In this document: positions 13,820 to 21,192 of the stretch, piece after piece
Layout of the letters: every line of letters begins with the position of its first letter
How positions within the stretch are numbered: the stretch's first letter is position 1
From: Ornithoclostridium sp949298505
GTDB lineage: Bacteria > Bacillota > Clostridia > Christensenellales > UBA3700
Reading direction: 5' to 3'
Assembly (NCBI GenBank): GCA_949298505.1
Contig: CASFWW010000007.1
Span: 1-21,826, forward strand
Length of the DNA stretch: 21,826 nt
Position numbers and translations under genes: made by a program
Notes under the pieces: generated by a model
The model's input: only the letters and a program-made list of their open reading frames with translations
Databases searched by the model: none
What the model was told of the DNA's origin: nothing

Positions 13820-15205
13820 ATGGCGTTTTCATCTACAATTTTGTCGCTTGACCTTGTAGATTCCCTGAAGAACCTGTGGATGAGCACGGGCTTCATGACT
13901 TCGCTGACACCGCTGTGGCAGAACCTCGTGATGCTTGTCATCGCGTGCGTTCTGATCTACCTCGCGGTCTATAAGGAGTTCGAGCCCAACCTTCTGCTTG
14001 CCATCGGTTTCGGTATGTTCATAATCAACATACCGGGCACGTACAACGTTTTGTACGGCACTTTGGGGTATACCTTCTACGACGCGAGCGACCTGTCTAC
14101 CGTGCTTACAGTACCCGGAACGGAGCAGCAGATCTCGGGCACAATAGCGGAACTGATCCAAATGTTGAATGTCGATAATACCGCCGGCATGAGCATGCTT
14201 GAGAAAGTTGCGGCGGTGACCGCTAAAGTGCAGGAGATATTCCCCGACATTACCGTGACGTCAACTCATGAAGTCGTTGCGGATCAGGGTATTTTCTACT
14301 ATCTGTACAAGGGCGTTGAGTGGGTCATCTATCCGCCGCTCATCTTCCTCGGTATCGGCGCTATGACCGACTTCGGTCCGCTCATCGCCAACCCCAAGAG
14401 CCTTATCCTGGGCGCGGCGGCACAGCTGGGTATATTCCTGACTTTCATCATCGCGATCAATATCGGATTCACCGGTGAAGAGGCATCTGCTATCGCTATC
14501 ATCGGCGGTGCAGACGGTCCTACGGCGATCTACGTTACGACAAAGCTCGCATCGCACCTGCTCCCGTCCATCGCAGTCGCGGCATACTCGTATATGGCGC
14601 TGATCAAGATAATCCAGCCGCCGATCATGAAGCTTATGACGACCAAGAAGGAAAGAGCCGTAGTTATGGAACAGCTCAGACCCGTTTCCAAGACGGAAAA
14701 GGTCGTGTTCCCGATCATCGTTACGCTCGTTGTCGGCGTCATTCTCCCGAGTGCGGTCCCGCTTCTCGGTATGCTGATGCTGGGCAACCTGTTCAAGGAA
14801 TCCGAAGTCGTTCCCAGACTCACCAATACGTCCAAGAACGAACTCATCAACATCATCACGATCCTTCTCGGCGTGCTCGTCGGTACCAAGGCTACCGCAG
14901 AGGTGTTCATCACCGTGCAGACGCTCAAGATTATCGTCATCGGCGTGTTCGCGTTCGCGGGCGGCACCGCAGGCGGTCTGCTTCTCGGCAAGGTCATGTA
15001 CTGGGTCACGAAAGGAAAGGTCAATCCGCTTATCGGTTCGGCAGGCGTTTCCGCAGTTCCTATGGCGGCGAGAATTTCTCACAACGTAGGTCAGGAAGAG
15101 AATCCCAGAAACTATCTGCTGATGCACGCTATGGGACCCAACGTCGCGGGCGTTATCGGCAGTGCCGTTGCGGCAGGCGTTCTGCTTGCACTGTTCGGCA
15201 AATAA
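13820..15205 (+). CDS. oadB: Na+-translocating decarboxylase beta subunit (OadB)
   Basis: A 461-residue polytopic protein that decarboxylates carboxybiotin and uses the energy to export Na+. The residues shown to matter in Klebsiella OadB are all present at a constant offset of 29: D232 in GGADGPTAI (D203), Y258 (Y229), N402 and G406 in NPLIG (N373, G377), S411 (S382) and R418 (R389). PPLIFLGIGAMTDFGPLIANP (about 172-192) and MHAMGPNVAGVIGSAVAAG near the end are family signatures. The loop before PPLIF (about 72-160) is longer than in Klebsiella and much longer than in the roughly 375-residue GcdB forms. CGGAGG (13807-13812) lies 7 nt before the ATG. OadB, MmdB and GcdB cannot be separated by sequence alone; the symbol reflects the family. 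Confidence 0.93.
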   Translation: MAFSSTILSLDLVDSLKNLWMSTGFMTSLTPLWQNLVMLVIACVLIYLAVYKEFEPNLLLAIGFGMFIINIPGTYNVLYGTLGYTFYDASDLSTVLTVPGTEQQISGTIAELIQMLNVDNTAGMSMLEKVAAVTAKVQEIFPDITVTSTHEVVADQGIFYYLYKGVEWVIYPPLIFLGIGAMTDFGPLIANPKSLILGAAAQLGIFLTFIIAINIGFTGEEASAIAIIGGADGPTAIYVTTKLASHLLPSIAVAAYSYMALIKIIQPPIMKLMTTKKERAVVMEQLRPVSKTEKVVFPIIVTLVVGVILPSAVPLLGMLMLGNLFKESEVVPRLTNTSKNELINIITILLGVLVGTKATAEVFITVQTLKIIVIGVFAFAGGTAGGLLLGKVMYWVTKGKVNPLIGSAGVSAVPMAARISHNVGQEENPRNYLLMHAMGPNVAGVIGSAVAAGVLLALFGK

Positions 15206-15229
15206 GATTGAATCACGAGGTAAAAATAT

Positions 15230-16621
15230 ATGGTTAAAATCACAGAAACTATACTCAGAGACGCTCATCAGTCTCAGGCGGCAACCCGTATGCGCCTGGA
15301 CGAGATGCTTCCCGTTGCGTCCAAACTCGACAAAATAGGGTATTATTCAATTGAGTGCTGGGGCGGCGCGACTTTCGACTCCTGCCTCAGATTCCTCAAC
15401 GAGGATCCGTGGGAAAGACTGCGTCAGCTTAAGAAGGCTATGCCCAATACCAAGCTGCAGATGCTTCTGAGAGGTCAGAACATTCTGGGCTACAAACACT
15501 ACGCAGACGACGTTGTTGACGAATTCGTAAAGATGTCAATCAAAAACGGCATCGACATCATCAGAATTTTCGACGCGCTGAACGACACCAGAAATATGAA
15601 GCAGGCGATGGACAGCTGTAAAAAATACGGCGGCATCTGCGAAGCTACCATTTCGTACACGACCAGCCCCGTCCACACCAACGAATATTTCATCAAGCTC
15701 GCCAAAGAACTTGAAGACATGGGCGCGGACATCATCTGCATCAAGGATATGGCGGGTATACTGCTTCCTTACACCGCGTACGAACTCGTCAAAGGCATAA
15801 AGAGCGTCGTCAAAGTTCCCGTTCATCTGCACACTCACCAGACTTCCGGCACAGGTAATCTTACCTATCTGAAGGCTATCGAGGCGGGCGTAGACATCAT
15901 TGACTGTGCGCTTTCCGCTATGGGTAACGGCACCTCTCAGCCTGCGACCGAGCCTATGGTCGCGGTCCTTCAGGGCACTCAGTACGACACGGGTCTCGAC
16001 CTCAAGGCGCTCAACGAGCTTTCTTCTTATTTCGACAAAGTCGCAGACAGGCTCAAGAAAGACGGCTGGCTGACCGAAAAGTCGCTCAAGACCGACGTCC
16101 GCGCGCTGATATATCAGGTCCCGGGCGGTATGCTTTCCAACCTTGTCGGACAGCTCAAGAAGCTTGGCGCTATGGACAGATACGACGAAGTTCTCGCAGA
16201 AGTCCCCAACGTCAGGGCAGACCTCGGTTATCCGCCGCTCGTCACTCCGACTAGCCAGATAGTCGGCACTCAGGCTGTGTTCAACGTCGTGAGCGGAGAG
16301 AGATACAAGATGGTTTCCGCTGAAACCAAAGACGTGCTGAGAGGCAAGTACGGCAAACTGCCGGCTGCTCCCAACCCCGAGATCGTCAAGAAGGTCCTCG
16401 GCGACGAAAAGCCGATCACCTGCCGTCCGGCAGATCTGATCAAGCCCGAGCTTGCTTCTTACCGCGAGGAGATCAAGGAGTACATCGAGCAGGACGAAGA
16501 CGTTTTGTCCTATGCGCTTTTCCCGCAGGTCGCGCTGAATTACTTCAAGTACCGTCAGGCGAACAAGTACAAGGTTGACAGCGACATCGGCGACGTAAAG
16601 AACGGCATTCAGCCCGTCTGA
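15230..16621 (+). CDS. oadA: Oxaloacetate decarboxylase alpha / transcarboxylase 5S-type carboxyltransferase
   Basis: A 463-residue TIM-barrel carboxyltransferase that transfers a carboxyl group between oxaloacetate/pyruvate and biotin. Metal-site landmarks are D11 in RDAHQS, K172 in IKDMAG (the lysine that becomes carbamylated) and the H199-x-H201-x-H203 stretch in VPVHLHTHQTSGTG. The C-terminal PYC_OADA-type domain is present (about 310-430), but the biotin domain fused to classical OadA is missing, so it must use the separate carrier encoded upstream, as the Propionibacterium 5S subunit does. CGAGGT lies 8 nt before the ATG. A terminator follows 23 nt after the stop. Whether it mainly decarboxylates oxaloacetate or carboxylates pyruvate cannot be told from sequence. 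Confidence 0.92.
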   Translation: MVKITETILRDAHQSQAATRMRLDEMLPVASKLDKIGYYSIECWGGATFDSCLRFLNEDPWERLRQLKKAMPNTKLQMLLRGQNILGYKHYADDVVDEFVKMSIKNGIDIIRIFDALNDTRNMKQAMDSCKKYGGICEATISYTTSPVHTNEYFIKLAKELEDMGADIICIKDMAGILLPYTAYELVKGIKSVVKVPVHLHTHQTSGTGNLTYLKAIEAGVDIIDCALSAMGNGTSQPATEPMVAVLQGTQYDTGLDLKALNELSSYFDKVADRLKKDGWLTEKSLKTDVRALIYQVPGGMLSNLVGQLKKLGAMDRYDEVLAEVPNVRADLGYPPLVTPTSQIVGTQAVFNVVSGERYKMVSAETKDVLRGKYGKLPAAPNPEIVKKVLGDEKPITCRPADLIKPELASYREEIKEYIEQDEDVLSYALFPQVALNYFKYRQANKYKVDSDIGDVKNGIQPV

Positions 16622-16643
16622 TAAAGGATTATCCGAAAACGGT

Positions 16644-16672
16644 AAAAACCGCGCAATCAAGCGCGGTTTTTT
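16644..16672 (+). terminator. Intrinsic terminator of the Na+ pump operon
   Basis: AAAAACCGCGC (16644-16654) pairs perfectly with GCGCGGTTTTT (16661-16671) across a 6-nt loop and ends in a T run. The next 160 nt, to the surE promoter region, hold no gene or strong hairpin that I can see. Confidence 0.88.
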
Positions 16673-16830
16673 GCTTTCATAACTGTCTGAAGTTTTTTGT
16701 CAGGGTCGTAGCGACATGGTAAGAGAGTGGTGAACCGACGCAAGGTGCGTGAAAATCTTTGTATTTTTAAACAGGAAATTTGACGAACCCGGCAAGGAGA
16801 GGATTAAAACAAATTTGCCCGAAAGTTTTG

Positions 16831-16859
16831 TTTACAAAGAGGGGGAGGACGTGTAATAA
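16831..16859 (+). promoter_or_regulatory. Possible promoter of surE, giving little or no leader
   Basis: TTTACA (16831-16836), a 17-nt spacer and TAATAA (16854-16859). The predicted start near 16866 almost coincides with the surE ATG at 16867. A purine-rich GGGGGAGG (16841-16848) lies 18 nt from the ATG, too far for an ordinary ribosome site. Confidence 0.3.
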
Positions 16860-16866
16860 TATAGCT

Positions 16867-17610
16867 ATGAAAATCTTACTGGTAAACGACGACGGACTTT
16901 ACGCAAACGGCGTGCTTACGCTTGCGAAACGTCTTTCTCAGGATCACAGCGTCACGATAATAGCGCCCGACTGCGAGAGAAGCGGTAGCGGAAGAAGTCT
17001 CACGTTCCATACGGCTTTGAATTTCATGCAGATGGCAATTTCAGAGGATTTCGAAAGTTATATATTGAACGGGACTCCCGCTGATTGCACAAAGTTCGGC
17101 ATTGACACGATAATGAAAGGTGAAAAACCGGACGTTGTGATCAGCGGCATAAACAACACGTGCAACATCGGCACAGACATTGCGTATTCCGGAACTGTCA
17201 ACGCGGCTATCGAAGCGTGCATGCACGGCGTTTACGGGATTGCCGTTTCATACGATTGCAAGGACAACGATTATACTTACGTTGCAAACTTTATTGCCGA
17301 AAATCTTGAATTTCTGATAGGACTTTTACCCACTGATAAAAACACGATATTCAACGTCAACTTCCCTTGCGTACCGCCAAAGCTCAAGGGAGTCCGCTTC
17401 GCAACGACGGGCAACAGAAAATACTTTGACGAATATCAGTTGGTTGAGGGCAGAGGTTATTTTATCACCGGCTATCCGATTGCCGACGAAAGTAACGACG
17501 AATACACCGACGTCGTGCTGACCGATGAGGGGTACGCCACGATCTCTCCGGTAAAACTCGGCTTTAACAACGCCGCGCTTTTCAACGCGGTAAAGGACAT
17601 AAAACTGTGA
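16867..17610 (+). CDS. surE: 5'/3'-nucleotidase SurE
   Basis: A 247-residue metal-dependent phosphatase that removes phosphate from nucleoside monophosphates. The N-terminal MKILLVNDDGLYANG has the metal pair D8-D9; S39 lies in the DCERSGSGRS loop and N96 in VISGINN, matching D8, D9, S39 and N92 of E. coli SurE. The start is set by the family's MKILLVNDDG; an upstream in-frame TTG at 16780 would add about 29 residues not found in SurE. No normally spaced ribosome site precedes the ATG. It overlaps the next gene by 4 nt (GTGA), so the two are co-transcribed. Length is ordinary for the family. Confidence 0.93.
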   Translation: MKILLVNDDGLYANGVLTLAKRLSQDHSVTIIAPDCERSGSGRSLTFHTALNFMQMAISEDFESYILNGTPADCTKFGIDTIMKGEKPDVVISGINNTCNIGTDIAYSGTVNAAIEACMHGVYGIAVSYDCKDNDYTYVANFIAENLEFLIGLLPTDKNTIFNVNFPCVPPKLKGVRFATTGNRKYFDEYQLVEGRGYFITGYPIADESNDEYTDVVLTDEGYATISPVKLGFNNAALFNAVKDIKL

Positions 17611-18839
17611 AGGCGGTCGTGATAGGGGCGGGCGCTTCCGGAATGATGTGCGCGGGAGGTCTCGCGCGTGCGGGTCACGAAGTTACCGTCATAGAAAAGA
17701 ACGAGAAACCGGGTAAAAAACTGTTTATCACCGGTAAGGGCAGATGCAACCTGACCAACGATTGCGACGTCAGGACCTTCCTCGACAACGTAGTCACAAA
17801 TCCCAGATTTCTCAATTCCGCTGTTTATGGCTTTACGCCGGCAGATTGCATGGAATTTTTCACTTCTCTCGGAGTAAAGCTCAAGACGGAGCGCGGCAAC
17901 AGAGTGTTCCCCGTATCAGACAAATCCAACGATATAGTCAAGGCGCTCGAAAAATACTCCGTCTCGAACGGTGCCGATATCCGGTATAACGAAAAAGCCG
18001 TGGAGATCGTTTCCGGAAACGGTGAAATAAAGTGCGTAAGAACGGATAAAGGCGTTTATCCTTGCGACGTTGCGGTTATCGCGACGGGCGGCGTGACGTA
18101 TCCTGTCACAGGCAGCACCGGCGACGGCTACGCTATGGCGGCAAAGCTCGGACACAGAATAATCAGTCCGACAGCCGGACTCGTGCCTCTGCTTGCAGAC
18201 GGGGTGGACGGGCTTCAGGGACTTTCGCTGAAAAACGTGACGGCGTCGGTTTATTTCGGTGAAAAAGAAGTTGCGTCCGATTTCGGCGAAATGCTTTTCA
18301 CTCACACGGGGGTAAGCGGTCCGATAATCCTCAGTATTTCGTCGAAAATAGGAAAGTACTGCGATAAAAGCGGAAAGTCAACGAAAGGCGGCTACATAAG
18401 CGTGGATCTGAAACCTGCTCTCGATTTTCGCACTCTGGACGCGAGGCTGCTGAGAGAATTTTCCGCGGCTCCGCGCGCGGTGGTAAAGACCGTGCTGTAC
18501 ACGCTTATGCCCAAAGCGCTTGCTCCGAAAATACTCGTGCAATGCGGGATAGACGGTGAAGTAAAAAGCAGTGAGGTTTCCAGAAAGCAGAGAGAGGCGC
18601 TCGTCACGGCAATAAAGGGCATGAAGTTTGATCTGAAAGGGAAGGACAAGACCGACCTCGGCATCATCACGCAGGGCGGCGTCGACGTTTCGGAGATAAA
18701 TCCCAAGGATATGTCGAGCAGAAAAATCAAGGGACTTTACGTAATCGGAGAGGCTCTGGACGTGGACGCGCTGACGGGCGGATTTAATCTTCAGATCGCT
18801 TTTTCGACGGCAAACGCCGTAGTTCGCGCGTTACTTTAA
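17607..18839 (+). CDS. NAD(P)/FAD-dependent oxidoreductase (HI0933/BaiN-like)
   Basis: A 410-residue flavoprotein of the HI0933 family. GAGASG (7-12) and E30 form the FAD-binding Rossmann start; TGKGRCNLTN (42-51), TGGVTYPVTGSTGDGYAMA and FTHTGVSGP are family signatures, and TGGFNLQIAFSTANAV near the end is the second FAD contact. One clostridial member, BaiN, reduces bile-acid intermediates, but most members lack a proven substrate and this one sits in a housekeeping string before cmk, so a bile-acid role should not be assumed. The start is GTG, overlapping the surE stop by 4 nt. Confidence 0.88.
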   Translation: MKAVVIGAGASGMMCAGGLARAGHEVTVIEKNEKPGKKLFITGKGRCNLTNDCDVRTFLDNVVTNPRFLNSAVYGFTPADCMEFFTSLGVKLKTERGNRVFPVSDKSNDIVKALEKYSVSNGADIRYNEKAVEIVSGNGEIKCVRTDKGVYPCDVAVIATGGVTYPVTGSTGDGYAMAAKLGHRIISPTAGLVPLLADGVDGLQGLSLKNVTASVYFGEKEVASDFGEMLFTHTGVSGPIILSISSKIGKYCDKSGKSTKGGYISVDLKPALDFRTLDARLLREFSAAPRAVVKTVLYTLMPKALAPKILVQCGIDGEVKSSEVSRKQREALVTAIKGMKFDLKGKDKTDLGIITQGGVDVSEINPKDMSSRKIKGLYVIGEALDVDALTGGFNLQIAFSTANAVVRALL

Positions 18840-18924
18840 AAAGATTTTACTTGATATTTTATATAATATGGGCTAAACTGTAAGAAGCGGAGTTTTCAGC
18901 TCAAATCAATTTTCGGAGGCTTTT

Positions 18925-19584
18925 ATGCTCAATATCGCCATTGACGGTCCGTCCGGCGCAGGAAAGAGTACGATCAGCAAAATGCTTGCAAAAAAGCTGG
19001 GAATAATATACCTGGACACGGGCGCGATGTACCGTGCCGTCGCCCTTTACGTATATCGCAAAGGGGTTGACGTCAACGACAGAGAAAAGGTCGTTCCTCT
19101 GCTTGAGGAGATAAAAATAGAGTTTTGCGGCGACGGCGACGAAAAGAAGATTTATCTCAACGGAGAGGACGTTTCATCTGCAATCAGGGAACACGCAGTT
19201 TCAAAAATGGCTTCCGACGTTTCAAAAATAAAAGAAGTCAGGCTTTTTCTCGTTGAACAGCAGAGGGCGATAGCAAAGAAAAACGACGTCGTTCTCGACG
19301 GCAGAGACATTACCAGTTTCGTTCTTCCCGACAGTAAATACAAATTTTTTCTTACCGCTACTCCTGAGGAGAGGGCGAGAAGGAGATACGAAGAGCTTAA
19401 AGCCAAGGGCTCGGATATAAGTTACGAAACAGTTCTCGCCGACGTCAACGACAGAGACTACAACGATACACACAGAGATTTTGCTCCTCTCGTACAGACA
19501 GAGGATTCAGTGCTGATTGACAGCACGAATATGACGACGGACGACGTTATAGAGGTTATTTTACGCTATGTCAACACACACTAA
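18925..19584 (+). CDS. cmk: Cytidylate kinase
   Basis: A 219-residue kinase that phosphorylates CMP and dCMP, feeding nucleotide and CDP-lipid synthesis. The Walker A loop GPSGAGKS is at 8-15, YLDTGAMYRA (about 33-42) is the CMP-kinase signature, and LDGRDITSFVLPD near 125-137 is the conserved core; relatives usually have RDIGTVV-type sequence there. TCGGAGG (18914-18920) precedes the ATG by 4 nt. The 85-nt gap before it has a TATAAT (18862-18867) but no good -35 box, so an independent promoter is uncertain. It overlaps the first acyltransferase gene by 17 nt. Confidence 0.95.
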   Translation: MLNIAIDGPSGAGKSTISKMLAKKLGIIYLDTGAMYRAVALYVYRKGVDVNDREKVVPLLEEIKIEFCGDGDEKKIYLNGEDVSSAIREHAVSKMASDVSKIKEVRLFLVEQQRAIAKKNDVVLDGRDITSFVLPDSKYKFFLTATPEERARRRYEELKAKGSDISYETVLADVNDRDYNDTHRDFAPLVQTEDSVLIDSTNMTTDDVIEVILRYVNTH

Positions 19585-20350
19585 CAACGAAACCGCCGTG
19601 GCGGTAAAAAAAGAAAAAAAACCGGGTCTGTTTTACAGGATACTCGGCTCGATAGGCAGATTCCTTATGACGATAGTCTGGTGGCCGACTAAAATTTACT
19701 ATAAAGAAAAGTTCCCCAAAGACAGGAAAGTCATCTGCATCTGCAACCACTACGCGATCGAGGACGCTTGCGCGATCTATCATCAGTTGTTTGAATTCAA
19801 AGGCAGGATCGTTGTCAAATCCGAAGCGATGGACGACAGTTTTGTCGGCAACTTTCTCACCGCGCTGTGCAACGCGATCAGCGTGCGCCGCGGAGAGTCC
19901 GACATCAAGGCGATCAAAGAAATGATGAAGGAGATATCCGCCGGCGGAAAGATACTGATTTTCCCCGAAGGTACGCGAAATAAGAGCAAGAATTTCAAAG
20001 AACTTATGCCATTCAAGGAAGGGCCGGTCACAATAGCGGTGAAAACTAAGACGGAGATCGTTCCGACGCTTTATTACAAGCCGCTCAGACCTTTCGGGTT
20101 CAGGAAAAACAGACTGATAGTCGGCGATCCGATCGATCTCAGCGAATTTTACGGCAAGCCTTTGCACGAAGTAAAAGACGCCGCATGCGCTACAGTTTTC
20201 AACAGGATGCTGGAGCTAAGAAAGCAGCTGGACGACATTGTCGAGAATTACGGCGGGAATCTTGAGAAATACGAACAGGCGAAGAAGGCTTTGGCAGAAA
20301 GCGTTTCGCCGGCAGGGAAGCAAATTACCGAAAAGGCGGAAACGGAGTGA
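19568..20350 (+). CDS. PlsC-like 1-acyl-glycerol-3-phosphate acyltransferase, copy 1
   Basis: A 260-residue lysophosphatidic-acid-type acyltransferase acting at the cytoplasmic face of the membrane to put the second acyl chain on glycerol-3-phosphate lipids. The catalytic HX4D is H61-D66 (NHYAIEDA), the phosphate-binding motif is the canonical FPEGTR (132-137), and IVPTLYYKPLRPF carries motif IV. A hydrophobic amphipathic stretch (about 21-45) can bind the membrane. It starts inside cmk (17-nt overlap), with AGAGG 12 nt upstream. The plsC gene between cmk and ispH is common in Clostridia, so this is likely the ancestral copy. Confidence 0.88.
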   Translation: MSTHTNNETAVAVKKEKKPGLFYRILGSIGRFLMTIVWWPTKIYYKEKFPKDRKVICICNHYAIEDACAIYHQLFEFKGRIVVKSEAMDDSFVGNFLTALCNAISVRRGESDIKAIKEMMKEISAGGKILIFPEGTRNKSKNFKELMPFKEGPVTIAVKTKTEIVPTLYYKPLRPFGFRKNRLIVGDPIDLSEFYGKPLHEVKDAACATVFNRMLELRKQLDDIVENYGGNLEKYEQAKKALAESVSPAGKQITEKAETE

Positions 20351-20359
20351 GTTTATCCT

Positions 20360-20375
20360 GTCTGCGAAGGCAGAC
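20360..20375 (+). repeat. Hairpin 1 between acyltransferase copies
   Basis: GTCTGC (20360-20365) and GCAGAC (20370-20375) form a perfect 6-bp stem with a GAAG loop, just 9 nt after the copy 1 stop. There is no T run, so it is not a typical terminator. Confidence 0.5.
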
Positions 20376-20410
20376 GGAAAGCTAAAATATATCGGTTGAT
20401 GTGTCGGAAG

Positions 20411-20426
20411 ACGGACGGCGGTCCGT
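20411..20426 (+). repeat. Hairpin 2 between acyltransferase copies
   Basis: ACGGAC (20411-20416) and GTCCGT (20421-20426) form a perfect GC-rich 6-bp stem with a GGCG loop. No T run follows. It lies 34 nt before the copy 2 start. Confidence 0.5.
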
Positions 20427-20460
20427 TATCGTACGCAATACATAAATAAGGCGGTGCGAT

Positions 20461-21183
20461 ATGACTGAGACAGAAAACGTCAGCCCTGAAAGAGGCAAAG
20501 CCTCAGATTTGTTTTATCGGGCGCTCGCGGCGTTCGGGCGATTCCTGATGCGCGTCGTTTGGTGGTCGACGAAGATCTATTATAAAGAAAAGTTCCCGAA
20601 AAAAGGCAATCTGATCTGCGTATGCAACCACTATTCGGCAATTGACGCAAACGTGATTTACAGCAAACTGTTCGCTTTCAGAGGCAGGATAGCCGTAAAA
20701 GCCGAGGCGCTTAAAAGCAAATTTGTCGACAAAGGCATGGCGGCGCTTTGCCGCGCGATAAAGGTCAGACGTGACGGCTCTGACGTAAATGCGGTGAAAG
20801 ACATTCTGAATGAGTTGAAATCGGGCGGCAGAGTGCTGATTTTTCCTGAAGGAAAGTGCAATAAATCAGACGATTTCAAATCACTCCTGCCGTTTAAGGA
20901 CGGAACTTCGGCAATCGCCGTAAAATCCGGAGCGGTCATAGTTCCGACTTTGTACTATAAACCGCTCAGACCTTTCGGTTTCAGGAAGAACAGGCTGATC
21001 GTCGGAGATCCTATCGAGCTCGGCGAATACGTCGGGAAAAAGATCCACGAAGTAAAACACGAAGTAACTCAGCTGATCATCAGCAGAATGAACGAGATGA
21101 GAAAACAGATAGACGAGATCGTTGAAAAATATCACGGCAGCGTTAAAAAATACGAGCGCGCTAAAGCCGCCGGCAAAGCGTAA
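20461..21183 (+). CDS. PlsC-like acyltransferase, copy 2 with altered motif III
   Basis: A 240-residue paralogue of the preceding acyltransferase, alignable almost end to end; the YYKPLRPFGFRKNRLIVGDP stretch is identical in both. The catalytic HX4D is kept (H57-D62, NHYSAIDA), but the phosphate-binding FPEGTR is changed to FPEGKC (128-133), so the usual Thr and Arg are replaced by Lys and Cys. It may accept a different acceptor, work poorly, or act in a pair with copy 1. AAGGCGG (20448-20454) lies 6 nt before the ATG. It is preceded by 110 nt containing two hairpins and is followed by ispH after 9 nt. Confidence 0.85.
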   Translation: MTETENVSPERGKASDLFYRALAAFGRFLMRVVWWSTKIYYKEKFPKKGNLICVCNHYSAIDANVIYSKLFAFRGRIAVKAEALKSKFVDKGMAALCRAIKVRRDGSDVNAVKDILNELKSGGRVLIFPEGKCNKSDDFKSLLPFKDGTSAIAVKSGAVIVPTLYYKPLRPFGFRKNRLIVGDPIELGEYVGKKIHEVKHEVTQLIISRMNEMRKQIDEIVEKYHGSVKKYERAKAAGKA

Positions 21184-21192
21184 AGAGGAGCG

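Noticed and set aside
16681..16830. Short hairpins such as ACGC-AAGGT-GCGT, considered as a riboswitch or small RNA
   Set aside because: The stems are only 4 bp and no known riboswitch core could be recognised; nothing beyond chance is shown.
16780..16866. N-terminal extension of SurE from a TTG
   Set aside because: The added residues do not look like SurE, which begins at MKILLVNDDG, and the extension crosses the promoter-like boxes.
17607..18839. Naming the flavoprotein BaiN and claiming bile-acid metabolism
   Set aside because: The family is broad and this gene sits in a housekeeping string with surE and cmk; no other bai-type gene is present in the window.
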